A DNA stretch of 64,000 nucleotides from the NCBI RefSeq assembly GCF_036669915.1, contig NC_089315.1, positions 4,684,887 to 4,748,886 on the forward strand. Reading direction: 5' to 3'. The notes beneath the pieces are model-generated. The model saw nothing but the letters and a program-made list of their open reading frames with translations, was not told where the DNA came from and did no database searches. The first letter of the stretch is position 1; every line of letters starts with the position of its first letter. Below are positions 46,613-58,503 of the stretch, one piece after another. Origin of the DNA: Pocillopora verrucosa (Eukaryota; Cnidaria; Anthozoa; Scleractinia; Pocilloporidae). The position numbers and the translations under genes were made by a program.

Positions 46613-47420
46613 TTTACATACATACATACATACTTTACATACTTTATTTATTCCAGAAGCAGATGATAACTATTATATACAAATAAAACTAAAAAGAAAA
46701 TACTTCTAGAAAAGGAAGTTAAGAGGTTATCCCTGTGTAAAAACTCCCTTAAAAGAAAAGACAAAATATAAATCAAAATCATTACAATCAAATATTTAAG
46801 TACGATTTAAGTTTAGATTTAAAATGCTGAAAGCTGTCAGCTTCCACTATATCACCCGGTAACTCGTTCCATGATTTGACAATCCTAATAAAAAAAGAAT
46901 TTTTGTAACAATTAAGTCTAGCTGGTTTAATATAGAGTTTGTATTGATGATTTGCTCTCGTAGACCGAATCGTGGCAATATCAAAGAAGTCTTCAAAATT
47001 TAAATGATAAAAACCAAAAACTATCTTATAACATTCGACTAAAGATAAGTAAGTTCTACGGTCAGAGAGAGTGGGCCATTTTAACAGTTTGCATCGGTCT
47101 TCATAGGACATTTCTCCTTTGCGTTGATTTAAAGCGAGTCTTGAGGCTCTTCGCTGTACATTTTCAAGGGCATGGATGTCCTTAACAAGGTAAGGACACC
47201 AAACAGGTACCGCATATTCCAAGATTGGCCGTACCAGAGACATGTACAGCATAGAAAAAACATTTGCTAGGAGGGCTTCTTTATGTAATAAGGTTTGTTT
47301 AATAACAGTTCCTATTATGAATCTTGAATGTTCCCAAACGTGACTAGAGGAATCTTGAAACCTTGCTGATAGGTTTATTTCATTGTAAAGCATAAGCTTA
47401 AGAAACTGCGGCATGCAAGT
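46613..47420 (-). mobile_element. 5'-truncated LINE nested in the 4.3 kb element
   Basis: A 208-codon minus-strand frame (47414 to 46788) carries the post-catalytic end of a non-LTR reverse transcriptase. LYMSLVRPILEYAVPVWCP is followed by ENVQRRASRLAL and then a KSWNELPGDIVEADS tail. The catalytic YxDD palm is not present. The 3' end runs into a (TATG)n tail (plus-strand tacatacatacat at about 46617-46640), typical of CR1/L2-type insertions. Frames 5' of the LYMSL block look shifted. Confidence 0.8.
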
Positions 47421-47541
47421 GACCGATTCGATCCTCAGAATTATTCTAGTTTCAGTTGCGCCGAGCGTTATGTAAGCTTAATTCAACCCGCTACATTTAT
47501 TCTTTTTTAAGATTTTGATCCCGTAACGAATATCGCAATTT

Positions 47542-47742
47542 TTACTCACCACAAACTTTCAAAATCGTAGCTTTACAGATGGCCACTCGACCCTTGTTTG
47601 TACCAGTCATTATGTCAACTGTTGTCCCTTCTTTTAACTCCACGGCGCCAACGACTTTCTTTTCTTTTACAACACTCACGCTGTTCTCGTTTTCCCATTG
47701 AACCACAATAAAAGCTATCTTTAGAAATGTTATATTAAGCAA
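47542..47742 (-). pseudogene. Exon-like coding segment inside the 4.3 kb element, minus strand
   Basis: Reads FIVVQWENENSVSVVKEKKVV and VDIMTGTNKGR, ending KVCG with a good donor (gtgagt on the minus strand, about 47552-47547). This W-x-x-E-N-S-V-S-V pattern looks like the N-terminal exon of a small chromatin- or transposon-related protein. I cannot name the family. Confidence 0.3.
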
Positions 47743-47922
47743 AACAGTTGAGAAAAACGATCAACCGATGAAAAGTACATTCAAAGATGAGCGCCAAATG
47801 GATTTTTCTTTGTTTCCGATCACGGGCATGATCACGTGGATCTTTTAGGACTTGTAATTGGCTAGCAAAGTGAATCCGCTGGCTTACCGATTGTAGTCTT
47901 AAGAGAAGCGCACAACTTCATT

Positions 47923-48104
47923 TTGACTTTTCCGACCGGTTCTCTGCTTCTAAACGATGGATACCTTGGTGATATAAACAATGATGTGAGCTCACTCTAC
48001 GTAGAAATAATCGACAAGAATCGATCGTATTACAAATGCACCATTTGTAGCCGAAAATTGTCGAGGAAACAAAGACTCAAAACTCAGTTGTGTTCATGGC
48101 AAAG
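47923..48104 (+). pseudogene. Exon-like segment with a broken C2H2 finger, plus strand
   Basis: Starts 180 bases from the minus-strand exon, in divergent orientation. It reads LNDGYLGDINNDVSSLYVEII, then YYKCTICSRKLSRKQRLKTQL with C-x2-C but a lost second His, and ends at a donor gtgaga. Downstream (48200-48450) there is a further decayed frame with stops. Confidence 0.3.
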
Positions 48105-49530
48105 GTGAGAAATAACACAAGCCAATCACAGTTCTGAATGCAACTACAAATCGTCTTTTACCCTCATATTTATAAAAGATGGATACCACATTAGGAAGTA
48201 TAAGAGATACATAGATGATCCCAGTGTACCAGTACCTAAATCTACAAAGCTTGACCGTAGCAAGCGTTCAGCAACATGTTCCAACACCGCCATCTCGATT
48301 CCTCAGTCAGTCGTTTCCATTGAACTTAAAGCAGTAGTGACAACAGAGTAGAGTGCGTCTTACAAAGGAGAAACATTTGTACAAGAGACAGAAGTAACTA
48401 TATGCGATTACAGAGGTGCGTTGGAACTCTGGTCCACAAATAGTTATGCACTGTCCGAAGTATAAAACAATTTTGTTGATAGCTGACAGACAGAGAAGAA
48501 CAACAAGTAAACTTTAGAGCTGTTATTATTGAAGTTTAACTTGCAATTTTCATTTTTATATAAAGAAGGACTTGTATTTTGCACCAAATATTTTTTGGGA
48601 GATCCAGTGATTAGGACATTTAAGAAATTAAGTTATGAAAGGAAACTTGGTCGGTACTTCTCACTACTAACAAGTCTTGTTGACAAATATTTTCAGATCA
48701 GAGTTTCAAATAAAGTAAATTGAAGATGTCATTTAAAAGGTTTTTTTTCTCAAAGGGAACATTGACTACCTCTGTCTTGTCTGCATGCCAAATGTTTGCA
48801 AAGTGTGTGGATGATCCACAAGTATTGGAACTCTTACAAAAATGTTTTGTAAGAATAAAAACAGCAAAACAAATTACAGCAATTAGTCACGAAAACAGAG
48901 CAAACAACTGAAAAAAAACAGCAACAACAATCATGAAAAAAGAAAGATTAATTAGGTGTTGAATTTGTTTGTCTAAGGCATGAAATTTCTACTAAAAATA
49001 TTGTCAACAAAAAGTCTCTGACAGTGTTTGAGGCAACTGAGCTTGACTGTTCCAAGGTTTTCTAACAAAGGCAACCAGTAATGTAGGTTAGGGAAGTAAC
49101 TTATGTTTATAACTAACAAAGTTCTTTAAGTGTAGATAACAATGTAATTATTGTGGAAGTTGTGTACCAAGGAACAGCCTATGAATGTTTGATGATTTTG
49201 GCACATCAGTGAGCATGAGACATTAATTTGCATCACAATAAAAATATTTTTTGATCATGGAATCCAAGAGTCCTTTGAGGTAAGAAAGCAAATCTGTGAT
49301 ATAAGTACATTGGATTAATTGGCAATTTCCATTTAACATAACTGACAGCTGGTTCATGAGAAAATCCATATTAATGAATGTAAAGATTTACTAAAACTTA
49401 GTTTGAATAATAAATTTCATGATCTTTAAGTTATAAACATATACATGTATGTATGTCTCTTGGTAAGTTTTGTATAGCATACCTTTTATTGAGCCAAAGT
49501 TTTAAGCCTCTGAAATTACTCCTTTTCTTA

Positions 49531-49680
49531 AATGTTCACATTCACAGGTATTGAGAATTTCTTAGAATTTATGTGGACCTCAGGGTATTAAAATTGCCTC
49601 ACAAATGTTAATGTTCACATTCAAGGTATTGAGAATTTCTTAGAATTTATGTGGACCTCAGGGTATTAAAATTGCCTCAA
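49531..49680. repeat. 79-base tandem duplication
   Basis: The segment beginning aatgttcacattca at 49531 is repeated from 49610 with a 2-base difference near the start. It lies in the right subterminal zone of the 4.3 kb element. Confidence 0.85.
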
Positions 49681-50485
49681 ATTCAATTCCCAGAAATTCC
49701 CAAGAGTTCCACACTTCTTAAATTATAGGTAGTTTGTAAAGCTGAGAATTCCTAGGAATTCCAAGGGATTCCAAGTCCTCACAAAACTGGAGTCTTCCTT
49801 TCCCAGAAATTCCCAGTAATTCCAAGCTTTTTAAGTCAGAGTTAATTTGCATAATTGGGAATTTTTTAGAATTCCTAGGAATTCCCAGAAAACTGGGAAT
49901 TCAGTTCGCAAGGGCGGCTGAGGTCCATCAATCAGTATTTCAGTAATAGTATGGGGCTGTGTTACTTACATGAAGAATTTCAAGCCACTGGAGAGTAAAA
50001 TTTCCTTACTATGATCATGAAAATGTGTTACAAGGAGGAAAAAATCATATGGGTCCCCAAATACACAGCAGGATAAATATGATGGGAATAAATGTTAATT
50101 TGCAGTCTATCATTCTTGCAACATGAGCAGATTTCCATGTAAAAAATGTGCCTCCTGGATAAAATCTTGACTTGGGCTAAAACAAAGAGAAAAGAAATTG
50201 TTCATTACAATGTAGCTCTGCCAGCTAGACTGATCATGAGGTGAGCACAGAGAAAAAGGGAACTACAGGTGCTAAGTGAAGGAGGCAGAGTCTGAGAAAG
50301 AGAACCAAGTTACTAGTTACCAGACTGAGTATTAAGTTAACCCTTTAACTCCCAAAAGTGATTAACAAATAATTTCTCCCTACAATATCCATGCACTATC
50401 CAACAAACAGGTGATGTGATGTGAAAATGTATCAGGTAGAAGTTGTTATCTTGATCTCACACCAAATTCTCACAACTTATTTTTC

Positions 50486-51540
50486 TAAAATTTTAACTGT
50501 CTAATAATTGCTCTTTACAGAAACCACAACCTTTGTTTCGCATGATCCGCAGATTTGATATCTTCCTTTTAACCTCACGATGACCTATGGGAAATTCCCG
50601 TCAAAAATAAACCTAAAGATGCACTGATACCTTGTGCATTCGCATAGTAAAGCGTAGATATCGATCCGTTTCAAATCGTTCACCCTTACAGAGTACTTTG
50701 GGCTCCGAACGGAGCATCAAAACGCGCGTCCATTTGACATTATTACTGAACGGAGCAGTTATCAGTACACCAGTCGCTTTTTATCGCCTCCTTGCATCAC
50801 TCAGTGATCACTGCAGCGTTTTCCGATTGCTTTCATTCAAATGAAAAACGCGTGAGTCGGGGTAGCCAAGAAATTTAGGGCCTCATGACTTCTGTTCGCA
50901 TAACTCCCGCTTCGCTTACGTCTTTCCAGCTTTACTTTACTGGAAAAAAAGAGTACTCCTGCTTTGGCTTGTAATCGCTGCACCGAGTCAGTTTCTCAAC
51001 TTTCGAAGAGGAGATCTGGACAGAGTGAGAATGGGTAAGGGAGGGGTGGGGAAGGCAGTTTACTTGTTTCGGTCGCGTTTCGTTTGTCTAATGAAAATTT
51101 CATCTAAACATGTTCATTTAAAAATTGTCATCGCAGCTACGGAGACTAGGAGTTTCAAACCACGTTGATACCCTATCTTATCTCAGGCTGTACTCTATTT
51201 GGTGACTTAGACGCGTTTCGCCTAACTGGGTTACCCCTCGGTATTCTGGAACATTAGTGAATGACCTTTAATCGGGCTTCTCGTAGTTGATGCTGTTACC
51301 TTGACTCAGCTCTACGTTACCCTGTCGACGTTTTGATTTAATTTGAAACGAACAGTGTGAGGCATTTGCGAAGCTGATTGTCCGTTAGCAAGCCAAGAGA
51401 GATGTCAAAAGGACTGTCCCAGCCCTGATTCGTCAACAGCTAGAGGAATTACTTGACAAACTGATCCACTGTGTAGCAATTCGTTTGCATAAATGCTGGA
51501 GCGAAGATAACTAAGAAAATTCAACGGACAAAACTTCAAG
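50486..51540 (+). promoter_or_regulatory. Conserved region upstream of the second triple-death-domain NLR
   Basis: Matches 27263-27480 and 28136-28626 upstream of copy 1 and leads straight into the same first exon. Probably promoter and 5' UTR. It lacks the hairpin found in the left copy. Confidence 0.5.
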
Positions 51541-51568
51541 ATGTCTTCTGTTGGTGATCTTTCAACGG
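51541..51568 (+). CDS. Exon 1 of copy 2: leader
   Basis: ATG, SSVGDLST, donor G/gtgagt. One of nine residues differs from copy 1. Confidence 0.65.
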
Positions 51569-54500
51569 GTGAGTGATTCAGTTAGTTGCTTTAACTTCTG
51601 ACTCTTATGATCTTGCAAGAAATACGTTAGGAAGAGTATAACTGAATCGACAACATCGAAGCGGAACTCTGCTTGGCGCCTAAAAATATCAACATCGAGT
51701 CACTATGCAAGGGTTTCTAATTTTTGGTAAATAGCGTGGTGGTAGTTTTATTAGAACAGGTAATCAAAACCTGGTAACGTTGTTTATATGATGAAAAATA
51801 CTCAGAAAAGGTTACGGGTTTACGTTTTGTGGTGAATAATTTCGCAACATATTTGAAATATAAGGCGGAAGCATACTTATTTTCCGGCAAATCATGGAAA
51901 AACGTAACTGAGAAAAGTCGACACAAGGGACTGAGGCTGTAACGTCTTAGGTACAATAAAAATACGGTCTGGAATTGCGAAATCAAATTGCTTCAGCGAA
52001 GGAATCGCGAGGCGCAACAAACCGATGAAAAGTCAATTACAATCTTATTCTAAGCATCATCTTCTAAGATAGTTTAGTGATACCGTAAAACCAGCTCGAA
52101 ATGTGGAATACTTCACACTATCTTTAACTGAATATTGGTGTTATTGTAACGTTTGAATCAGCGATGATAAGAGCAAAGTCAGCGCCAAGTTGAGATTTAC
52201 ATCGTGAATTAACCTTGTCGTATTCTGTATACATACGGTATGCAAATTAAGTTTCCCGTTTTAATGGGCTAAGCCTATAACATCATGAAAGCTTATTTAC
52301 TTTTTCAATTGTTTTGAAATCTTGCTCGTGCATATTTAAAGTTTGATGCTTTTGTATCTCAATCAAAAATAGTATTTAGTGGGTTCGTCCGGCCGAAGTA
52401 GGTGACTCAGCGCCATGTCACTAAGCTTGCGTCAGTTAATGCCTGAGTGAGTCCTCAGGTAAACAAAGGAGAGAGGATACTTGAATGGAAAATATCTTAT
52501 CTCCTATAAAACCGAGGCACTGCCTTTGCCTTTTTTGCAAAATATATTTGAACACTGCCTCGAATAAATCTGCTTGTGTTCTATCAGAGCTGCAATCTAA
52601 TTGGCTACTTTAGTCACTATACCCATTGCGTGTAGCTAATAGGGTAAGAGGCCTAAAAGCAAGCGCTTGTAAACAAACTAAAAGAACGAGCTTGTCTTAT
52701 TGATAAGGTTTGAACGACTAGCAGATTAAAACTAAAAAATTGATAGTCAAGATTCGCCCTCATCAACTATCACACGATAAAAATCTCGTGCTCTTAGTTT
52801 AATAGTTAGAAAGTGTAATTTAAAAAATTTCATAATCTTTCTGTTCTCCATGCATAGAGTGTAAATTATCTGTCATCCTCGAAAAGAGACCAAGGCTCAT
52901 AGAGCAATTGGCCCTATGCTTGGACAGAGAAATGAGATTTATACCCAACTGGAGACAGTTGGCAACGGATCTTGATGTTGACATGAATGTCATTAAAAGA
53001 CTTGGGCAGTACAGTGACTACAGTCCTACCATCCGATTGTTTGAATTCCTCGAGGTCACACAACCGGATTTAACGATTAAACAACTAAAAGACGCGCTAC
53101 TGGAAATCAGGAGGAACGACTTGTTTAGTTTGCTGTCCACGAAAGGTATGTAGACTGTATGTTAAATAGAGCATCTTCAACGCGTGCAATAGTAGAAGGA
53201 TCTATTCCGATTTAAAATTGTTTATCACATTCACTAATTGCAGCATTTGAATAAACTCCTTTGATTATCAGATGATAGCACTAAACTATATGGCCACAAA
53301 AGCTTTTAAGTGACTCGCTAGCTCTTCTGAAAACAGTTGGTAAGAAAATAATACTTTTGTCTCCCTCACGCGAATGTATCTCCAAAATTTTCTTTTCTAG
53401 TTTGCACCTTGGTTGCTTCCAAAATTATCGAAACACCTGTAACTTATTCGAGTAACATCCCTTTGAGGGATTATTAAACTGTGAGATTGAGGTTTTCTCC
53501 CAAGTTTCAACCATTTAGTTTGAAAAGGTTCTTGAATTTTCCTCGGATGGGACCGGGTTTGATCACCGGCATTACAGTTCTGCCGTCACGATCAAAGTGA
53601 TGACAAATAATGTGAAATAGGCGTAATGCTAAAAAACGAAATAGTGCCAAAACATGTGACGTATGTTCCTCTCTCTTAGCCGGGTGCATTGACTCTGAAA
53701 AAGTAAAAGACATAATAACGTCACGAAATATTCAAGCTCCTTCACCGACAGCTGGCCTTTTGGATGAAATTGCATTGGCCCTAGACGTCACCTCTCTGGT
53801 ATTGTCAAGCTGGTCCAACTTGGCAATAAAACTGGGAGTGCCAAGAAAAACTTGTTGGGAGTTTGAACGACGTTCAACAGATGATCCAACCCACAATCTG
53901 TTGCGGTATTTAGTTACTACTTGTCCAGAAATTAAACTAAAAAGTCTAAAGGATGCCCTGGATTCCATGAAAAGGAAGGATGTACTAAAAATTCTACAAG
54001 AACAGAATCAAGGAGGTAATTACCGTAAACATTAATTTACCCCAGACAGAGTAAGTTATGATCTTTTGGGCTTTAGGAAAAAATCAGCAAAACCATGGTA
54101 ACGGTGAAGACTGTCTAGCGTAGCCTTAGGCTTAACCCTGGACTTTTCTTTGGGTTTCTCTCTGAAATATGAATTGCTACATAAATGCAGATGTCAGTCT
54201 TTTCGATGAGAGATCAAGCAATATTTCCATGGTTTTTCTATCAACAACTAGAAACATTATCAGACACAACTTGCCTCTTGATTTTAATCAAGATTTTATT
54301 TTGAAGCGTAAATGCCAAGATCTTAAAAGTTCTTGGCATTTGCGAATCGATGAATTGAAAGATAACAGAAATAACAGTATAAAGTTTTCGATTTACCGAT
54401 GTTTTTTCCTTTGTAGATGAAGTATTTCTGAAGGACGTAATGGCACAAAAACCGGAACTTGTAGAAACAATGGCAGAAAACCTTAACCGCGAAGAAGTAC

Positions 54501-57500
54501 CAGGTGTCAAAAATTGGATCCATCTCGCCAGCAAACTGAACGTGCCCGATGATGTGCGTCAGGAATTGGGTGCGACAGAAAAAAAGCGGAAAAGTCCCAC
54601 CAAGGAAGTTATTCAATGGGTGGCCGTTAACTTACCAGAGAAAACATTAAGTGACGTCGCAAATGCGTTGGACATGATCCAGCGTAACGATGCTATTCAG
54701 ATTATATCAATGCAATTTCCAGACACAGTTGGTAAGTAATCACTTTGAAAGTGGTTCGTTTTACTACTAATAATAATAATAATAATAGTAATTTAGCAGT
54801 TGATATTCCACTCGATGGCTCTTCATGTCGACTACTTCGTGGTCGAATTGTAATTTGGAATGTTAGTTTTTGTGGAGGGACCCAGAGAAAAACCCTCGAA
54901 GCAGGACGACAACCGACAAAAATTTAAACCCGAAGATATGACGCCAGATCCGGGATTCCGGGAATCCGGGCCAAATCCAGGCCACAGCGGTGGGAGCCAA
55001 GTGCTATCACCACTGCGCGATTCCGGTCCACTGTTTTAAATTACACAAATAAACTATTAATTCAATGGATCCAAAAACTATTTGCAATTGCTACTTATGC
55101 CAGTCTACACCACGATCTTTTGCTTCTTGAAGCGTGAAGAGCTGCCGAGTGTGATAAGTATCCTTTTAATCGTACTTACCATTAACGTTCACCCCAATCG
55201 TAGTTTCTGTTTATCGTTTTTTTCAGAATCAACTTTGGAGCGACTTCGTTGTTCACCACAAGACAGTTTCAGAGTGCCTGATCCCACAGGTCATAATTTA
55301 TCCACCAGCGACAATTGGAAGGAGAAGATTTCTCTTCCAAAGGAAGGTAAGTAGAAAACATTGATTTTACTGAGTAGGGTGTACGATCCAATGAAGTAAC
55401 ACTGAAATCTCTCATCGAGATTTATAAATAAAGCATAATATTTAGGATGAATATCGCAGTGTTAGCCATTGCTTGTAGAGAGATTTTTCTAATAGTTGTT
55501 AAAAAAGAAAAAAAGAATTACCTGAGCTCCACCGTGCACTAGGCCACAGCTGACTTTGGGCGAGAAATGCTGTGAATAAGAGGATTGATTTGCTGTACAT
55601 CTGGAGCCGTATAGATCAGGTTAGATAGAAAAAATATTATTTTACCTAAGTATTCCAGTCTTTTAAAACCGTTCTACGTTTAATTAGTTGCAGACGTTAG
55701 GGAACATTCAGGTCACTGTGGAACATTACCCGATCAAATAGATTTAGTGGGCCGCAATGAAACCTGCGAAAGGATCATAACTGCCTTGTCTTCGAACAAG
55801 GCGGTTGAAATTGTAGCGCCACCTGGATATGGGAAAACCTCTGTGGTAATAGAAGTCGCCCATCGGTTGATCAACAGGGGAAAGTTCATTGCCTATGTTA
55901 ATCCAAGAGGTGTCACTTGTGTAGAAGACTTGGCAAGCGATATCATCGAAGCTTTAGGTTTCGTTCCCAGCGAAGATACTATCGCTGAGGCAATTCGTCG
56001 CATACGTGCCTTAAAAACAAAGTCAACGGTGCTTCTTATCGAAAACATTGACAACTTACTTCACCTCGAGGCTCAAGTTCGCAAGGATGAATGCCTGCGA
56101 GAGCTGAACTCCAAAAATTACTGCACCAAAATGCGCGGGAAATTTACAAAGGATGAATTCTTGTCATTTCTAAAAGACATAGGAAAATGCCCAACCATTC
56201 ATCTTGTTTTAACATCTAGAGAATTCTATAATTTCAGGTTGTCCTTCCCTACTGAGTTGATTGATTTAGAGCCTTTGAAGGACAGTGATTCGGCTACTTT
56301 GTTTAAAAAGTGTGACGACAGTCTAGAGGAAGGCTCGATCAATGATCTGGTCAGAGTTTGTGGCGGCATTCCTCTTATTATCTGTACTGTTCCCTCAATT
56401 CTTAGAAGAGAAAATCCAGAGAGGTTCACCCAAAGACTTACTTCATGTTCACCTCAAACTCTTCTTAAATTACTGAGCCCTGACTTTCAAGCGAGTGAGG
56501 ATCGCATCGATAGGTGTCTGCAGATCTGTTTTGATCGCTTTAGTAAAGAGAATCAGAAGATATTTGTAATGTTCTCAACATTTCCGAAAGGATTTACGGA
56601 AGAACAATTTGACGCGTGCTTCAAGTCTTTAATTGGAGGTGATCTGCAGACGTTTCCAATTTGCTTGAAACAAAGCAGCCTCCTAAACTTTGACAAAAAT
56701 AACTGTCTTTACTCTCTACATCCTTTTATAAGAGACTTTTTTTCATCAATGCCCGAACACAAAGAAGCGAAATCAGTCTTCTTACGTCACTACAGTAATT
56801 TGATTGTTTCCCTTTGCAAAAAATTTTTGAGTGCGGATAAGAAGTCTGCAATTAATCGCTACAGATCTGAAAAGGACAACATTCGAGAGGCCATGGTTTT
56901 GTGTGGAGATCATCCTGAGCTTGAACAAACCGTGAGAGAGCACTGTGTTGCTGCTTTCAACGATGCCGCCGTATTTCTCGCAAAGATGATGCGAAAACAA
57001 GAGTTTGTTTCCCTCTTTTGCAAGTTTGCGTATCGATGTCAACGTGACAGGCATCTACTAAGCGCTTGCTTGACAAACATCGGAGTCAAAATAGTTTTAA
57101 GCTGCACATGCAGACCGTACATTTGCCCTAGAGCGTTGTATCAAGCGAAGAGATTTTTGGCACGTGCTAAGCAAATCCATTCGGAGCTTACAAACGTGAA
57201 TGAAGCTATTCGTGCCCACTGCTTGAGTAAGCTTGGATTCTGTTGTGTTCGAGAGGGACACTTTGGCGAAGGATATGACTATCTTAACGAGGCCATAGCA
57301 TTAAGAACAAAGAGAGAAAAAAAATCAGATGAGACCAAGGACAAAGTCATGTTAGGAGCGTGTTTTAATGATATCGCAGGTTTGGAAAAAATGATACATT
57401 TCTTACTCTCTTCAAATTTTATTGTCATGGAAGGACACTCCCCAGTGAGGATGCACCACAATCAGTCATGTTGGCCTCATCACATATCTATTCTACGCAA

Positions 57501-58503
57501 GTTAGGTCGGGATCCCAAAAAAACCCTTGCATAAGCTTATCGGCGCTTCATATAGGAAATTTACTAGTAGGTCGATCTCAGAGATCTTGGTAAAAAAAAC
57601 ACACATATATATAAAAAGCGAGGTCAATCCGACAATGTTGAACCCCTGTTGAATTTTTCTTCTCATTTACTTGTGTTTCGTTTCAGCTTCTCAAATGGTG
57701 CAAAGGAAACACATGTGCGCTATCCAAACAAGACTCTGCTATGTGCTTCCTCTCTACGAACAGAATCTCGGGGAGCATCCTTTCACGGCAACAACACTCG
57801 ACTGGATTGGCAACAGTTACCACGCCATAGGTGACTACGAAAATGCTGTTAAATATATCGGTAAATCAGTTGAAATGCGAAAGCAACTGCTGGGGCACCA
57901 TCAGGAAACTGCTAGGTCTCTTCGTGATTTGGGAGTGGCTTTGAGCGCGAAAGAAGATTACCCAAGGTGATATAAGTAGTAACTATGCTATTTATGCCCA
58001 GATATCCTATTAGTCATTCCCATAATCATTATTCTCAGGCCTGCTGCCATCCTAGGGAAATGGCTTTGTACAATGCGTACCATTGAATGACTGAGATGCC
58101 AATCAAAACATATCGCTATCTATAATACCCACTTTTCAGACGAAGGATGCCATTCTCCTCCATTAGGATTTGCGTTTTAGATGGACTGCAGCTCTGCGGA
58201 ATACTTATATCAATCTGTTCCCTTACGTCTTTATCAATAGCTTTTCCATGAAGCAGACAAATATTTAATGATGCTCTCTCTTGTAGTGCCCTAAGATATC
58301 TTAAAGAGGCCATTGATTTGCAAGAAGAAGTATCAGACACACATCAACAACTAATTCACACTCACCAAGACATGGCAATTGCCCTGCGTGGTCTCGGAAG
58401 AAACAGCGAGGCAGAGGAAGAAATGACACGTGCTGCGGAGTGCGCGAAAAAGTTGGAAAAGGAAGAAAAAGAAGAAGAAAACGACTGGATGGATTTCTCA
58501 TGA
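51541..58503 (+). CDS. Triple-death-domain NB-ARC-TPR receptor, copy 2, intact, 1089 aa
   Basis: Eight exons: 51541-51568, 52858-53145, 53680-54015, 54417-54731, 55227-55346, 55694-57379, 57687-57966 and 58287-58503. Lengths are 28, 288, 336, 315, 120, 1686, 280 and 217; six of the eight equal copy 1 exactly, and the joined frame (3270 bases) is open. Same domains: leader MSSVGDLST, three death domains, linker, NB-ARC with APPGYGKT (404-411) and LLIENIDN (Glu in Walker B), TSRE, CGGIPL, winged helix ending LHPFI, and TPRs LGEHPFTATT and LLGHHQETA. Divergence is moderate throughout, yet no frame is broken, which suggests both copies are kept by selection. Its introns are shorter than in copy 1, chiefly because intron 1 lacks about 3 kb. 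Expected role as for copy 1, possibly with different ligand range. Confidence 0.85.
52858..53145 (+). CDS. Exon 2 of copy 2: death domain 1
   Basis: After tgcatag: CKLSVILEKRPRLIEQLALCL, then NWRQLATDLDVD and LKDALLEIRRNDLFSLL. Phase 1-1. Confidence 0.8.
53680..54015 (+). CDS. Exon 3 of copy 2: death domain 2
   Basis: After ctctcttag: linker CIDSEKVKDII, then LLDEIALALDVTSLVLSSW and LKDALDSMKRKDVLKIL. Phase 1-1. Confidence 0.8.
54417..54731 (+). CDS. Exon 4 of copy 2: death domain 3
   Basis: After ctttgtag: LVETMAENLNREEVPGVKNW, SPTKEVIQWVAVNLP, ALDMIQRNDAIQIIS. Phase 1-1. Confidence 0.85.
55227..55346 (+). CDS. Exon 5 of copy 2: linker
   Basis: Forty codons from ESTLERLRCS with PDPTGH. 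Much more diverged from copy 1 than the flanking domain exons, as expected of a flexible linker. Confidence 0.75.
55694..57379 (+). CDS. Exon 6 of copy 2: NB-ARC, winged helix, first TPR helices
   Basis: The donor is GCA G/gtttgg, weaker than copy 1's gttagt. Without splicing the frame continues to a stop at 57534 and would truncate the protein before the last TPRs. The cysteine motif C-T-C-x4-C-P is at about 57102-57127. Confidence 0.85.
57687..57966 (+). CDS. Exon 7 of copy 2: TPR
   Basis: ASQMVQRKHMCAIQTRL, LGEHPFTATTLDWIG, LLGHHQETARS. Leaves in phase 2. Confidence 0.8.
58287..58503 (+). CDS. Exon 8 of copy 2: last TPR and acidic C-terminus
   Basis: ALRYLKEAIDLQEEVSDTH, IHTHQDM, then a Lys/Glu-rich end KLEKEEKEEENDWMDFS. 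The final WxD-F/I motif (DWMDF) parallels EWIDIF in copy 1. Confidence 0.8.

Larger units (their letters stand above)
45569..49914. mobile_element. 4.3 kb DNA-transposon-like element with CCCTTGCGAA terminal inverted repeats
   Basis: Starts CCCTTGCGAA and ends TTCGCAAGGG. The empty site is seen at 25194-25201 in the left copy (attaccggtcc). Subterminal zones at both ends are rich in GGAATTCCTAGGAATTCC palindromes. The interior holds a LINE fragment, two short divergent exon-like segments near 47.5-48.1 kb, and a 79-base tandem duplication near the right end. No complete transposase is visible, so it is probably non-autonomous or decayed. Confidence 0.65.
43388..50482. repeat. Upstream block A, right copy, interrupted by two insertions
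   Basis: Direct-orientation match to 23665-25764. Alignment is broken at 43848-44520 and at about 45569-49914 by sequences absent from the left copy, which gives clean empty-site controls for both insertions. Beyond 50482 the match jumps to 27263 onward. Confidence 0.75.

Noticed and set aside
49531..49680. CRISPR-like or satellite array
   Set aside because: Only two units, no spacers, inside a transposon of a eukaryotic genome.
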